IMG/VR virus record: IMGVR_UViG_3300038620_000126 | Location: 1 to 64,000 of that record | Reading direction: 5' to 3' (one strand) | Length of the DNA stretch: 64,000 bases | From: a virus | In this document: in pieces, positions 25,711 to 35,886 of the stretch | Layout of the letters: every line of letters starts with the position of its first letter | How positions within the stretch are numbered: the stretch's first letter is position 1 | Made by a program: the position numbers and the translations under genes | Notes under the pieces: model-generated | Told to the model about the DNA's origin: nothing | What the model saw: the letters and a program-made list of their open reading frames with translations, nothing else | The model's database searches: none

Positions 25711-28700
25711 ATGCCAGCTTCAAATTCTTTTTCAGACATGCTAACGCAATTGTCTAGAAACCAAAAAAACGTTTTAGAAATACTAAGGTCTTTATCAAAG
25801 ATAGTTCGTTCAGATAAAGAAAATGTTGAAATTAACGTTGAAATAGATGATGGCTCTGTACAAACTTTTAAGGTTCCATCTACTGGGTTTTTGTTAGATA
25901 GAATACAAAGAGCTGAAAAATCAATTGAAAACTTAAGTGGATTAAATCAACGTGAAAGTAACATTAGGCTTCCAGATGGTTCTTTTCGTAAAGTTATTGT
26001 CTCTAGACCACCATCCAGTCCAAGCAAACTAACCAACTTAGAAACCCCATCAAGATTTAACATTCAAAACAACTGGTTTTTTGAACAATTTCTAAATCCG
26101 CAGATATTTGTAAGTTTTGATGGTGGAAATCAAATTCCTGTAGAAGCTACTCAAATAGCCTATAAAAGGTTTATTCTTCAACTCAATACTGATCAGAAAC
26201 AACAATTTTATGACAATAATATTGATGGGCGAAATGATATAAGTTATAATCAATTTTTAATAAATTTACAAAACAACGGAATTCAGTATTTTGTAGATGA
26301 AGATACAATAGACTTACCATTAAATATTCTTACTTATAAAGGAAACTTTGGTCTTGTTAGTAGTTTTACAGAAAAAGTAACTGAAATAGTTGATGGAGAA
26401 GAACAGACTGTAACGCGTAGAAAGTACAAGCTTTCAACATTAGAGTATCAAAATAACATAACTGGTGAATTTTTAAATCTTAAAGTGAATGATTCACTTT
26501 TACTTAACAAAGATAAAGCAACCAGATTTCAAATTAAAAATATTGAACCCGATAGGAATGTAGTTGAACTAAAAAGACTTGAAGGTTTTGAAACACCTAG
26601 CATTGGGGCAAATACTTTCTCAATATCGTCTTCAATATATTCAAATCAAAAAATTCAAATTCCAATAGGCTTTGACGAGTACAATGTTGTATTCATGAAG
26701 CCCGTTAGTCCCAACTTTCAAATTGCTGCAAATGAATGGTCTGATGGGGTTGCTTTTTATAGTAATGACTTAGTCATTAAAGATGGAAATGTAGATAAAA
26801 ACTTTGAAACATTTTATAAAGAAAATGTTTTAGATTTTGGAAAACAAATAATGGATTTTGCGGAAAACCAGACTATTCCATCGAGTGAATCTGTTTTGCC
26901 TGATCCTCCATCAATAAGTCAAGATAATTTTCGGGTTGTATCTGTTAATGACCATAAAGAAAATTCTGGCAACCAGCAAGAAATCGAACGAAAGTTCAGG
27001 CGAAAAAACCAACTAAAGTCTGAAATAGAAGAATTAGAACAAGCAATTGATAAACAAAAAAATAAAATAGCTACTAAAAATTATAACAGTTCATCAGAAA
27101 GACAAAAAGATGTATCCAGAAAAAATGAACTTATTAGTGAAAAAAATTCAAAAACTAATCTTTTTAATTCCTTAGTTACAGAACTTGCAAGTTTTTATAG
27201 AGAAGATGGTGAAGTGCTTAAAAAGAAATATAGAATTAGAGGATTTTGGGAGATACCTGAACCGAAAGAAACAAAAAGCACTAAACCACAAGAGATAGTT
27301 CAGTTTCAATACAGATATAGATATTTAGGACAGGATGGAAATTCTTCTGGTGCACAGGAGTTTAAGTTTCAAGATCAAAGTGGGGTTGAAAAGCAGGGTT
27401 CGTTTTCCAACTGGATTGAAGTTAAAACTCCGTTTAGGGAAAGAATAGTAGATCCCGATACTGGTGAAAAAGTTTGGAAAACTCAAAATGAAAATGATTC
27501 TGATGAAAATAACATAAATCAGTTAGATATTCCAATAACACAAAATGAACAAGTTGAAATTCAAATAAGGTCAATAAGTGAAGCTGGTTATCCACAAGAC
27601 CCAGCTAAATCCGAATATACTGAAAGTGTTATTGTAGAATTTCCAGAAGAACTGCAACAACAAAATCAAGATTCCATAAGAGATCAAGTTCTATCTGAAG
27701 AGTCAAAAGTTCAATTTTCACAAGAATTAAATGCTCGTGGAATCGATCAACACTTAGAAGATCAAACTGTTCAAAATGAACAATTGATTGTTCATAAAGC
27801 GGATACAATAGATTCCCTCTTTAAAAGAACAGATGGAAGTATAATTAATTTGTTTGATAAATTGAAACAAATGGAGGAAGAAATTACATCACTTCAAAAT
27901 TCGCTTGGTAATGTTATAGGGTCTATTGAAGTAAGCATAGTAGATAATGATAATAACGAATTTAGTGTTCAAAATAATTCACTGGTTAAAATATTTTCTG
28001 GTTATTATAAAGATATTGTGAATACTTTTTCAATTAAGAAGGGGGCTATTGTAACTAGAGTTTATAATATTGTTATAAAAAATGTTTCAGCAACGCCTAT
28101 TGAACTTCTTAGTTACTTTGCGGGTAATAGAGAAACTAAAGTTCCTAATTATGATGCAAATAAAGTTCAACAAGGTGAACAACCAACTGATTATAGGCTT
28201 AGACAGTATGGAAAAACACCAATTGGTTTAACAGGATTAGAACAAGCTAATGTATTAAATGAAAATAACATTGATAAATCTACTTCTCTTGATAGTTCTG
28301 AAAAGTTATATAAAAATATAACACCTTTTCAGTCTGCTCAAAGTAAAGGACAATTTATTTATTCCCGATTTAATGATGTGGGCCTTACTGAAAATCTTTA
28401 TATAAAAGATTCAACAAACATTAATAATAATGGATTTTTAGTTCCAGACTTTACTGGTTCACAAAATACAGCCGGTTATATATGGGATGGAACTTTTGAT
28501 TCAAACACAAACCTACCTAACGGAAATGGAAACAAAACCGATTTTTGTGTTCATGTAGACCACCCAGAATTACAACAATCTAATCCAGCCACTGGTGAAC
28601 CAAAAGGTAAAATTCTTAATATTTTTCAAAGTTCACCTAGTAACTATGAAAAAGAATTTAGTTTTATTCCACCTGAATATATTAACACCAATGATGTTAT

Positions 28701-29229
28701 ACAATATCCAATTATTTGCCATTCACAATTTTTCAATATACCATCGGATGAAGCAAATGGAAAAAAACAATTAGCATATTTTTCAAGAGATAATAGTAAC
28801 AATTATTATAACACTTCAACTGGAGAAATTGATTCTAGTAATATTGCAAATGATGATCTAAAAGCCATGCCTAGGAAGTTAGGTTTTTATGAAAGTGATC
28901 AGTATCTTATAGGTTCAAATACTTGTGGATCATACTTATTTTTGGCTCCAGCCCAAATGACTAATATTCAAGTAAATAAAGATAACTTTCTTGGTGTTAA
29001 AGAAGTTGAAACCGGGGATAGCGCTGCGGTTAATATACCTATTGTATTTCAGGCCAGATTAACAGATTACGATGGTTCTAGCAATACTGGTTTTGGAAGG
29101 ATAGGTGGAAAAGACGGTTTAACCAATGTAACTTATTCTAAAAAGATTGGAATTGATATTCAGCTTAGAAATAATGAACTCTTTTCGTTTGACTTTGAAA
29201 CTTCTATGACTTATAAGCGCGAATCATAA
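25711..29229 (+). CDS. Very large structural protein, probable baseplate/whisker component
   Basis: 1172 residues. In order: an N-terminal helical segment (MLTQLSRNQKNVLEILRSLS); a beta-rich region to ~410; a coiled coil at ~430-500 (KSEIEELEQAIDKQKNKIA); a Fn3-like segment (VEIQIRSISEAGYPQDPAKS) near 630; a second coiled coil (LFDKLKQMEEEITSLQNSL) near 725; and a beta-rich C-terminal domain of ~400 residues. This architecture fits a trimeric baseplate or collar/whisker protein. No single T4 gene matches by eye. Late element upstream, terminator downstream. Confidence 0.6.
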   Translation: MPASNSFSDMLTQLSRNQKNVLEILRSLSKIVRSDKENVEINVEIDDGSVQTFKVPSTGFLLDRIQRAEKSIENLSGLNQRESNIRLPDGSFRKVIVSRPPSSPSKLTNLETPSRFNIQNNWFFEQFLNPQIFVSFDGGNQIPVEATQIAYKRFILQLNTDQKQQFYDNNIDGRNDISYNQFLINLQNNGIQYFVDEDTIDLPLNILTYKGNFGLVSSFTEKVTEIVDGEEQTVTRRKYKLSTLEYQNNITGEFLNLKVNDSLLLNKDKATRFQIKNIEPDRNVVELKRLEGFETPSIGANTFSISSSIYSNQKIQIPIGFDEYNVVFMKPVSPNFQIAANEWSDGVAFYSNDLVIKDGNVDKNFETFYKENVLDFGKQIMDFAENQTIPSSESVLPDPPSISQDNFRVVSVNDHKENSGNQQEIERKFRRKNQLKSEIEELEQAIDKQKNKIATKNYNSSSERQKDVSRKNELISEKNSKTNLFNSLVTELASFYREDGEVLKKKYRIRGFWEIPEPKETKSTKPQEIVQFQYRYRYLGQDGNSSGAQEFKFQDQSGVEKQGSFSNWIEVKTPFRERIVDPDTGEKVWKTQNENDSDENNINQLDIPITQNEQVEIQIRSISEAGYPQDPAKSEYTESVIVEFPEELQQQNQDSIRDQVLSEESKVQFSQELNARGIDQHLEDQTVQNEQLIVHKADTIDSLFKRTDGSIINLFDKLKQMEEEITSLQNSLGNVIGSIEVSIVDNDNNEFSVQNNSLVKIFSGYYKDIVNTFSIKKGAIVTRVYNIVIKNVSATPIELLSYFAGNRETKVPNYDANKVQQGEQPTDYRLRQYGKTPIGLTGLEQANVLNENNIDKSTSLDSSEKLYKNITPFQSAQSKGQFIYSRFNDVGLTENLYIKDSTNINNNGFLVPDFTGSQNTAGYIWDGTFDSNTNLPNGNGNKTDFCVHVDHPELQQSNPATGEPKGKILNIFQSSPSNYEKEFSFIPPEYINTNDVIQYPIICHSQFFNIPSDEANGKKQLAYFSRDNSNNYYNTSTGEIDSSNIANDDLKAMPRKLGFYESDQYLIGSNTCGSYLFLAPAQMTNIQVNKDNFLGVKEVETGDSAAVNIPIVFQARLTDYDGSSNTGFGRIGGKDGLTNVTYSKKIGIDIQLRNNELFSFDFETSMTYKRES

Positions 29230-29232
29230 AAA

Positions 29233-29261
29233 AAACCTCAACACTTTTAATGTTGAGGTTT
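29233..29261. terminator. Bidirectional terminator
   Basis: Stem CCTCAACA / TGTTGAGG with a 7-nt loop, with A's on the left and T's on the right. It separates the convergent structural gene and MoxR gene. Confidence 0.8.
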
Positions 29262-29288
29262 CAAATACAAACATCAAAACAAACCTAA

Positions 29289-30593
29289 CTAATTGGATTC
29301 TGAATTTGAAGATGAACCCGAAATTGATAAAATAAGGCTTATTAGCTCCCAGTCCTTTGAACTGCATTTCTTTTTGATTTTATCAATTTCTTGTTTTTGT
29401 TGCTTAACGAGTTCCTGTTTAGCTTCATCAAATGATATGTTACTATCATCTGCCCTATCCTGTATATTTTCATCGCTAGAAATTTCAATTGCTTCGGTCA
29501 TTTCGAAGATTAAGTCGTTTATCTTTTCGCTTTTTGCGATGTTATTATACAGGTCTTCCCACATTTTTTGCATATGTTCTTCATATGCATAATCATGCAC
29601 AAAATTGGAAATACTTTTAATGTTTTTCACTGTTAATTTGGATGCAGTTTTGTAATCACATAAGTGTTTACTAAGAACCTGCTCCATTAAGTCAAAAACG
29701 TACCCCTTTTCAATATCCTTGTTTTTGAATTTTTCACCACTTTCGTTGTAGTTTAATACATCTTGAAGTGTGATTTTTTTCAAATTTCCTAGGAAAACTG
29801 AAAATCCGTGATACGCTGATCCTATATAAGACATACCAACGCTATTAACCTCAGATTTTACTGATTTTGGATCATTGGCTTTATCACCTAGTTTGTAGTT
29901 AAGGTAAGCCGAAAGCATTTCCCAACTTCTGGGTGTAGCAAATTGACCAGATGCTTTTTGGGCGTCTTCAATGCTGTATATTTTATCCGAATTTTGATAG
30001 AGATAGTCTCTAATCAATGGATTCACGTTTGCTTTTTCAGCCCAATTAAGCCATTCTTTTGTATTTTCTTCAATCGGGTGGTAAATCAACCTGTTTCTTA
30101 AAGCCGTGTCGAACTCTTCAACGTCTGTGCCGTCTTCTTCGCCTAAGTTACCCGTGGCAACAAAGAAAACATTATCGTTAAATTGAAAAGAACCAGCAAT
30201 CCTACGCTCTAACAATATTTGAAGAGCTGCATTCCTCACTGACAGCGGCGCACGGTTTAACTCCTCAAACACAATAATTGTTGGTTTTTTGTTAGCTTCT
30301 AGTGCCCACGAAGGAACTGCATATGAAAATGTGTAATATGCATTACCATTATCATCATAGTTTACATCAGAATCTGGACGTGGATACAGTCCAACATCGG
30401 TTTCATCCAACATTGATAAGCGTAGGTCTAAATACGCAAAACCTAGCTTATCTGCCAGTTGTTTAACGATTTGGGTTTTACCCACACCTGGTTTTCCGTG
30501 TAAGTAAAGCACGCCCATTTGTGGTGCCATTTTGTACCAAAGCTTTGCTTCAGTATTCGTTAATTTTTCAATGTCCTTTTTTGTTAGATTCAT
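29289..30593 (-). CDS. MoxR-type AAA+ ATPase
   Basis: 434 residues. Walker A GKPGVGKT at 33-40, Walker B IIVFEELNRAP at ~105-115 (E-E-L-N-R-A-P is typical of MoxR/dynein-type AAA+), a sensor-like FFVATGN (~145) and an arginine-finger-like ALRNRLIYHP. MoxR ATPases remodel or activate client proteins and are usually paired with VWA-domain partners. Here the divergent gene at 30789 encodes such a partner. Transcribed from a host-type promoter, so probably early. The target is unknown. Confidence 0.85.
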   Translation of the reverse strand: MNLTKKDIEKLTNTEAKLWYKMAPQMGVLYLHGKPGVGKTQIVKQLADKLGFAYLDLRLSMLDETDVGLYPRPDSDVNYDDNGNAYYTFSYAVPSWALEANKKPTIIVFEELNRAPLSVRNAALQILLERRIAGSFQFNDNVFFVATGNLGEEDGTDVEEFDTALRNRLIYHPIEENTKEWLNWAEKANVNPLIRDYLYQNSDKIYSIEDAQKASGQFATPRSWEMLSAYLNYKLGDKANDPKSVKSEVNSVGMSYIGSAYHGFSVFLGNLKKITLQDVLNYNESGEKFKNKDIEKGYVFDLMEQVLSKHLCDYKTASKLTVKNIKSISNFVHDYAYEEHMQKMWEDLYNNIAKSEKINDLIFEMTEAIEISSDENIQDRADDSNISFDEAKQELVKQQKQEIDKIKKKCSSKDWELISLILSISGSSSNSESN

Positions 30594-30634
30594 ACTATAA
30601 CTGTTTTGACGGTTTTAAATTAAAAACTACTTTG

Positions 30635-30665
30635 CAAATATATATAGAAGCTAACTACAAGTCAA
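30635..30665 (-). promoter_or_regulatory. Host-type early promoter for the MoxR gene
   Basis: On the minus strand: TTGACT, 17-nt spacer, TATATTTG, an exact Bacteroidetes-type TAnnTTTG -7 box. Confidence 0.7.
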
Positions 30666-30788
30666 GTCTCAAAAAGAATTTTTTTATTCTGAACAAAAAA
30701 TTTGCTTTTGGTTTGTATTTGGCAAATTTTTGTCTTAGTTTAGCGTTTGAAATTGTAAATTATTCTTAAACCTAAAATAGTTGTATTT

Positions 30789-32282
30789 ATGTCAATTGAA
30801 ACAAAAATGGAAAAGGGAGAACAAAACATTGTTAGTGGCCGCAGAAAAAAACTTCCTCAAAGATTTTCCTCTGTTGTTGAAGAATTACTTTTTAGTTACT
30901 CACACATTAAAAGTAATACTGAATACTATGCTTGGTTTGCTCTATATCTTGATATTGTAGAAACAGATCAAATACCGACCTGCGCGGTAACAGTTAAAGA
31001 TGGAAAACCCGTGTTTCTTTACAATTCTAACTTCGTTAACAATGAACTAACACAAGAAGAATTCAACTTTGTGTATTTTCATGAAGTTATGCACTTAATT
31101 CTTGAACATGTTTCAAGGACTTCAAGAAACAACCATGATTCACATCTTGCAAATATCGCACAAGATTTAATTATCAATGAATTAATTGCACAGGATAAAA
31201 GTATATTCCGTATTTGTGAAACACCAAAGGTAAGAAAAACCGATAGTGATGGAAACATTACTAGCGAGGTTAATAACAAAAAAAGTAACGAAGATGCGGC
31301 TAATGGTTTGTTCTTAACAAGGGATATACCAAATTACGATGGGAAATGGATATATGAGCACGTTTATAATTATCTTTTGAACCTGAAAGAAAAATATGAA
31401 AAAATCTTAAGTGATGTTTCGGGTGAAAAAACCCAAAACAATGGGGGTGATAGTGGCGAAAATAGTAACGAGAATGGAAACACCGAAGCTGGAGAAAACG
31501 AAAGTGAAAGTGGAGATAATAAACAAAGCAACGAAAACTTAAAGGATAAAATCAAGTCGCATCCAGATTGGGTTCCTGATATGGAAGTCTTAAGTGCTGG
31601 TGATAAAAAAGGACAAACTATAGACGTTCACGTCTTAGATGATTTAACCGAGGAAGAAATAAACCAACTTAATGTAGAAGTTGGAAAGGTTATTTACGAC
31701 ATGAAAAACAGGGGGATCAATGCTGGTGAATCTATTCAACAGATTATTGACTTGCACAAACCAAGTAAAAACTACTTTAAGGAACTAAAGCGCAAATTGG
31801 GTCAAATAAAAGATAATTCAGGTGTTAAACACCATACCTATAAAAAACCTAATAGGAAGTTTCCTGCCTTAAAAGGAAAAGTAAAATATATTGATGAATT
31901 TAACGTTGTTCTTGATACATCAGGATCGATGTATGATACAGTTCAAAAGGTTATTTCAATCCTAAATGTTAAGGGTGTTGTTGTAAATCTTATTGAAGCT
32001 GATTATGAAGTTCAAAAAGTAACAAAAATTAAATCACCATCTCAACTTAAAAACTTTAATCTTCAAGGTTTCGGTGGAACGGATATGAATCCTGCACTTC
32101 GAAATATTGAAAGCGACAAACAATTAAAGGGCAATCCTACTGTTGTAATAACAGACGGTATGTGTCCTATGATTGACTTTAATGGGATTAAAAATGGTTT
32201 ACTTATTTATACGGAGTGTGAACCGGAAGTAACAAATGATGTTGGTATAAGCAAAACTTACGTTGACCCCGAAAATGTTTAA
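30789..32282 (+). CDS. Metallopeptidase-like/VWA protein (DUF2201-type), MoxR partner
   Basis: 497 residues. The N-terminal domain has HEVMHLILEH (~98-107), a zinc-binding HExxH site. Residues ~205-245 are a highly acidic Glu/Asn/Gly linker. The C-terminal VWA domain carries the MIDAS motif VVLDTSGSMYD (~372-382) and later FGGTDMNPAL and VVITDGMCP. This two-domain layout matches putative metallopeptidase-VWA proteins found next to MoxR ATPases. A joint chaperone, protease or host-modification role is inferred. Divergent from the MoxR gene. Confidence 0.8.
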   Translation: MSIETKMEKGEQNIVSGRRKKLPQRFSSVVEELLFSYSHIKSNTEYYAWFALYLDIVETDQIPTCAVTVKDGKPVFLYNSNFVNNELTQEEFNFVYFHEVMHLILEHVSRTSRNNHDSHLANIAQDLIINELIAQDKSIFRICETPKVRKTDSDGNITSEVNNKKSNEDAANGLFLTRDIPNYDGKWIYEHVYNYLLNLKEKYEKILSDVSGEKTQNNGGDSGENSNENGNTEAGENESESGDNKQSNENLKDKIKSHPDWVPDMEVLSAGDKKGQTIDVHVLDDLTEEEINQLNVEVGKVIYDMKNRGINAGESIQQIIDLHKPSKNYFKELKRKLGQIKDNSGVKHHTYKKPNRKFPALKGKVKYIDEFNVVLDTSGSMYDTVQKVISILNVKGVVVNLIEADYEVQKVTKIKSPSQLKNFNLQGFGGTDMNPALRNIESDKQLKGNPTVVITDGMCPMIDFNGIKNGLLIYTECEPEVTNDVGISKTYVDPENV

Positions 32283-32305
32283 CAATCAGATACAATTCCG
32301 ACATT

Positions 32306-32384
32306 AAATCCTGAAGCCTTTCAAATTTGTTAAAAAGTTGTAGTAAGAACAACTAAAGTTAAGGTTTGAAAGATTTCAGGATTT
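32306..32384 (+). ncRNA. Long nested hairpin, terminator or structured RNA
   Basis: The outer arms 32306-32325 and 32365-32384 pair over 10 + 8 bp with one 2x2 internal loop. An inner 6-bp stem (AGTTGT / ACAACT, 32336-32354) closes a 7-nt loop. A T-rich run follows the right arm. It could be an elaborate terminator for the VWA gene or a small structured RNA; only the secondary structure is visible. Confidence 0.5.
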
Positions 32385-32418
32385 TTACTATTTTATTACA
32401 TAACTATTTAACATAGAA

Positions 32419-32427
32419 AAATAAATA
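32419..32427 (+). promoter_or_regulatory. Late-promoter-like AAATAAATA
   Basis: Lies 14 nt before the ATG at 32442, opening the neck/portal gene run. Confidence 0.55.
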
Positions 32428-32441
32428 CATAAAAAAACACT

Positions 32442-33107
32442 ATGGCTTCTGTCCACAATCAAATACTAGTAAGTATGGTTTCACATTTTACTGGTATAAA
32501 AAATTTGAATGTTTCATGGGATAATGAACTACAAAAGTACAATTGGAGATCACTTGATTCAAACCCCCAAACAAATGTAAACGGTGTAATAGAAAAATCA
32601 ACAAAAGGAGGATGGATTATATATTCTAACTATGAAAAAACATCAAATATTGAATACTTTATTGAAGAGAACCTTATGAATGCAGCAACAAAAGTAATAG
32701 AAATAAGTAGATTAGAATCAAAGTATGAATTTGAGTTAATTTCTAAAGAGGATTTTAAAAACCAACTTATACAAACAATAGCAGAATTTCGTGTTATTGA
32801 AACTTCTATAGTTTCTAATACGTTAAAGCTTTTGTCATATGACTTTTATAAAGAATTATCAATGCATTTTTATGATTTGGTTACAAACCTGTTATATGAT
32901 AAAGGTGAATTTATTGAAATAGAAGACTTTTCAGATATTGAAGAAGATTCTAATTCGACAGAAGTTTATACATTAGAAGAACTTGCCGATAACTTTAGTG
33001 ACTATGCTTCACACGAACACGAAATACCATATGGCCATAGTTTTATATTGGAAAATACAGAAAACGTAATAACAGAAACAGGAACTTATTTTATTAATTT
33101 AAACTAA
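32442..33107 (+). CDS. Putative neck/tail virion protein, unknown
   Basis: 221 residues. The first 80 residues are beta-rich (LNVSWDNELQKYNWRSLDSN; GGWIIYSNYEKTS), then helices, ending with an acidic stretch (IEIEDFSDIEEDSNST). First gene of a late run that leads to the portal, so a head-tail connector or tail completion role is plausible. No homologue recognised. Confidence 0.5.
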   Translation: MASVHNQILVSMVSHFTGIKNLNVSWDNELQKYNWRSLDSNPQTNVNGVIEKSTKGGWIIYSNYEKTSNIEYFIEENLMNAATKVIEISRLESKYEFELISKEDFKNQLIQTIAEFRVIETSIVSNTLKLLSYDFYKELSMHFYDLVTNLLYDKGEFIEIEDFSDIEEDSNSTEVYTLEELADNFSDYASHEHEIPYGHSFILENTENVITETGTYFINLN

Positions 33108-33121
33108 AAAAAGTATATAAT

Positions 33122-33712
33122 TTGAGTATATTAGGATTAAGAGAAAATTCATTTAAGATAAGGCTTCCAAAAGATTTCTTTTTTGAAGAAGTTGAAAATT
33201 TTTGGAAACCAAATATTAAAAATATTGGAATTGATTTTGATAGCTTAACTGAGTTTATGAACTCTCAAATTCAGTCCATTACGGTTCCTGAATTTAATAT
33301 GACAAACTTACCCGAACAAATTCGAGAAGGTGGAAGAACTTACAAGCATGCCAGTTCAACACCTCCAATGAACTTTTTTGAAAAAAGTATTAATCTTTCA
33401 ATAAAGTCTACTGAAGGGCTACTTACCTATTGGGTAATGTTTGATCAGTTAACGCAATACCTTTCACACGTTGAAAACACTCCTTATTTGCCACCCCTAA
33501 CAGTAGATATTCTTGATAATAAAGGTTATGCTTATTATACAATGATATTTGAGCAAATAATATTTCAGGGGCTATCTACTATAGAACTTTCAAAAGATTC
33601 AAATTCACCCACATTTAAATCTTTTACATCCACTTTAAGTTACAACAAAATTAAAATCAATTTTAGAAACGGAACTCAAAGTTCTAATTACAAAGATATT
33701 TTTAAAAACTAA
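33122..33712 (+). CDS. Putative tail-tube-fold structural protein
   Basis: 196 residues with a TTG start. Tube-like features are an N-terminal FKIRLPKDFFF strand, a central MNFFEKSINLSIKSTEG strand, and a paired YAYYTMIFEQIIFQGLSTIE / FKSFTSTLSYNKIKINF at the end. This pattern resembles gp19/gp54-type proteins, so a baseplate-tube initiator or second tube protein is possible. The assignment is by fold impression only. Confidence 0.5.
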   Translation: MSILGLRENSFKIRLPKDFFFEEVENFWKPNIKNIGIDFDSLTEFMNSQIQSITVPEFNMTNLPEQIREGGRTYKHASSTPPMNFFEKSINLSIKSTEGLLTYWVMFDQLTQYLSHVENTPYLPPLTVDILDNKGYAYYTMIFEQIIFQGLSTIELSKDSNSPTFKSFTSTLSYNKIKINFRNGTQSSNYKDIFKN

Positions 33713-33723
33713 TTATTTGTTTT

Positions 33724-34158
33724 ATGCAAGAAGAAACACAAAAAATTGAAAATTTAGTTTATAAAACCTATAATGAATTTAGTGAAAATGATATAACTGG
33801 GTTTAGGCACTTTGTTATAAACAAACTTGATGAATTAAAAGAAACTTTTTCACATGCTGGTGAAAACTTTTTAAATTTGATACTTGAAAAGGCGGAGGAG
33901 TTTGAAGAGTATGAAGTTTGTGAAGCCATTATAAGAGTTAAACAGGAAATAAAAAATTACTACGGATTTAATAGTGGTGAACAAAGTGTTAGTAATGAAC
34001 TTCTTGAAAGTTATAAAAAAATTATAAATTCAAGTAGTAAAATTGAAAACGATGAAAAGCCAGCAATTGTTCAATTATATGTAACAATTTCTATTATGAT
34101 CATAGTTTATAAAACTGGAATTGATGTAATTTTCACATACTTCAAAAACTTTGAATAA
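33724..34158 (+). CDS. Helical protein between tail and portal genes, unknown
   Basis: 144 residues, mostly helical and acidic (IENLVYKTYNEFSENDITGF; ENFLNLILEKAEEFEEYEVC), with a hydrophobic segment (IVQLYVTISIMIIVYKTGID). No family recognised. Shares the late run with its neighbours. Confidence 0.5.
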   Translation: MQEETQKIENLVYKTYNEFSENDITGFRHFVINKLDELKETFSHAGENFLNLILEKAEEFEEYEVCEAIIRVKQEIKNYYGFNSGEQSVSNELLESYKKIINSSSKIENDEKPAIVQLYVTISIMIIVYKTGIDVIFTYFKNFE

Positions 34159-34161
34159 ATA
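34154..34161 (+). promoter_or_regulatory. Late-promoter-like AATAAATA for portal
   Basis: Lies 17 nt before the TTG start at 34179. Confidence 0.5.
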
Positions 34162-34178
34162 AAAAAAAACACAAAAAA

Positions 34179-35858
34179 TTGGCAGGATTTTTAGATAATA
34201 TAACATCTGGAATTGTAAAGCCTATATCTGATGCGTTTAAGCGCCTTAGTTCTGCTGGGCTTCAATATAAAGATCAAGTAATACAAAATTCTATTACGCT
34301 TGAACAAGAACCTGGAAGTGCAGGAAATAGAACGAATCGTTTTAACTTTGGAGACAACCAAAATGATATTGATCCATCATATGCAGAATTTCTAAACAAT
34401 GCCGCACTAGCAGATTATAACTTTAAAAAGTATGTTCCCTTTTTTGATAATGACTATGCATCAAAACGAAGTGAACTTCAAAGATTTTCAATGAATGGTG
34501 AAATTGATTTTATTCTTTCTACATTATCAAATGATTCAATCGTATTTGACACAGAAAACAAATTTTGTTATGTTGATACTTCAAAATTAGAAGACTATTC
34601 AGAAGAGGTTCGAGAAAGTGCCAGAAACAGGTTTGAAGAAATTTATACTTTGTTTTTTGGTTATTCAGATATGCCTTATAGATATTATCGTCAATGGTTA
34701 ATAGAGGGTGTTATTGCTTTTGAAATTGTTTATGACGATATAGCAACCCCCAGTCAAATTATCGGTTTTCATGAGGTTGACCCCGTTACATTAAAACCCG
34801 AAATCCGACAAGAAAATGATGGTAGTTTTTATAAGGTTTGGGTACATGATCAAAATAGTTCAAATTATGGAAACGCACGTAGTACAGCAAATCAAAAAGA
34901 ACTTTATGACAGTCAAATAATTTTTATTTCTTTTGGAACACCGAACCAAACAACTCGTGTTTCATATGCAGAAACCCTTGTACGTTCTTATAATCTTCTT
35001 AGAATTATGGAACACAGTCGGGTTATTTGGAACTTGATGAATTCAAGTTTTCGATTAAAAGCTGTTGTTCCAACGGGTTCCGTTTCTGGTCATAAGATGC
35101 GTCAAAAAGTTTCCGAATTTAAAAATGAATGGAAAGAAGATATTCACATAGATGATGATTCAGGTGAAATATCTGTTAATGGACAGCCCAACTTTCCATT
35201 CCATAAAACATTTGTAATACCCTCAGCAGGTGGTGAACAAGTTGAAATTGACTCTATGAATTTTGAAGGGCCTGATCTTTCAAATATGGAAGCGGTTAAA
35301 TGGTTTCGTGATAATCTTAGACGTGATTCAAAAATTCCCTTTGAACGTTTTGAACGTGAACAAGGTGGCGGAGAATATACAATGAACGTCGAAGGCATTG
35401 CACGGGAAGAAATGAGATATAACCGTTTTATAAACCAACTTAGAAGTACATTTGAAGAAATTATACGTAAACCTTTGTATCATCAAATGTTGCTGGATTA
35501 CCCTCAACTTCAAGATGATATGACTTTCCAAAGTAAGTTGGGCATTAAATACAACAGAAATAATCTTTTTGAAGAAATGAAAAAAGCTGAACTGGTTAAG
35601 AGGGAAGTTGAAACTATATCAACAGTTCAAAATAATTTAATGGAAGAAGGTGGTGAGCAACCTTATATTCCAACAGAATGGGCAATAAACAAATTCTTAA
35701 ATCAGTTTACAGAAGAAGAAATGGAAGACCTCAAAGAAGCCAGAAAAAATCGTGAAATACGAAAGAAAAAAGAAGAACAAGGTGAAGGCGAAGGAGAAGC
35801 TGGAGCCGGAGCTGAAGATATGGGGGGTGATGAAGGAGGCTTAGATATTGGACTTTAA
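34179..35858 (+). CDS. Portal vertex protein, gp20-like
   Basis: 559 residues, near the T4 gp20 size. Recognisable segments are the wing and stem region (DFILSTLSNDSIVFDTENKF), the adaptor-type QIIGFHEVDPVTLKPEI, a long helix with SYAETLVRSYNLLRIMEHSR, an acidic-basic run before FERFEREQGGGEYTM, and EGIAREEMRYNRFINQLRS, the most conserved block of T4-type portals. The C-terminus is low-complexity Glu/Gly/Lys. Forms the dodecameric DNA entry ring and docks the terminase. TTG start fixed by the promoter position. Confidence 0.85.
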   Translation: MAGFLDNITSGIVKPISDAFKRLSSAGLQYKDQVIQNSITLEQEPGSAGNRTNRFNFGDNQNDIDPSYAEFLNNAALADYNFKKYVPFFDNDYASKRSELQRFSMNGEIDFILSTLSNDSIVFDTENKFCYVDTSKLEDYSEEVRESARNRFEEIYTLFFGYSDMPYRYYRQWLIEGVIAFEIVYDDIATPSQIIGFHEVDPVTLKPEIRQENDGSFYKVWVHDQNSSNYGNARSTANQKELYDSQIIFISFGTPNQTTRVSYAETLVRSYNLLRIMEHSRVIWNLMNSSFRLKAVVPTGSVSGHKMRQKVSEFKNEWKEDIHIDDDSGEISVNGQPNFPFHKTFVIPSAGGEQVEIDSMNFEGPDLSNMEAVKWFRDNLRRDSKIPFERFEREQGGGEYTMNVEGIAREEMRYNRFINQLRSTFEEIIRKPLYHQMLLDYPQLQDDMTFQSKLGIKYNRNNLFEEMKKAELVKREVETISTVQNNLMEEGGEQPYIPTEWAINKFLNQFTEEEMEDLKEARKNREIRKKKEEQGEGEGEAGAGAEDMGGDEGGLDIGL

Positions 35859-35886
35859 TTTTTTTGGAACTTAAATTTATATAAAA

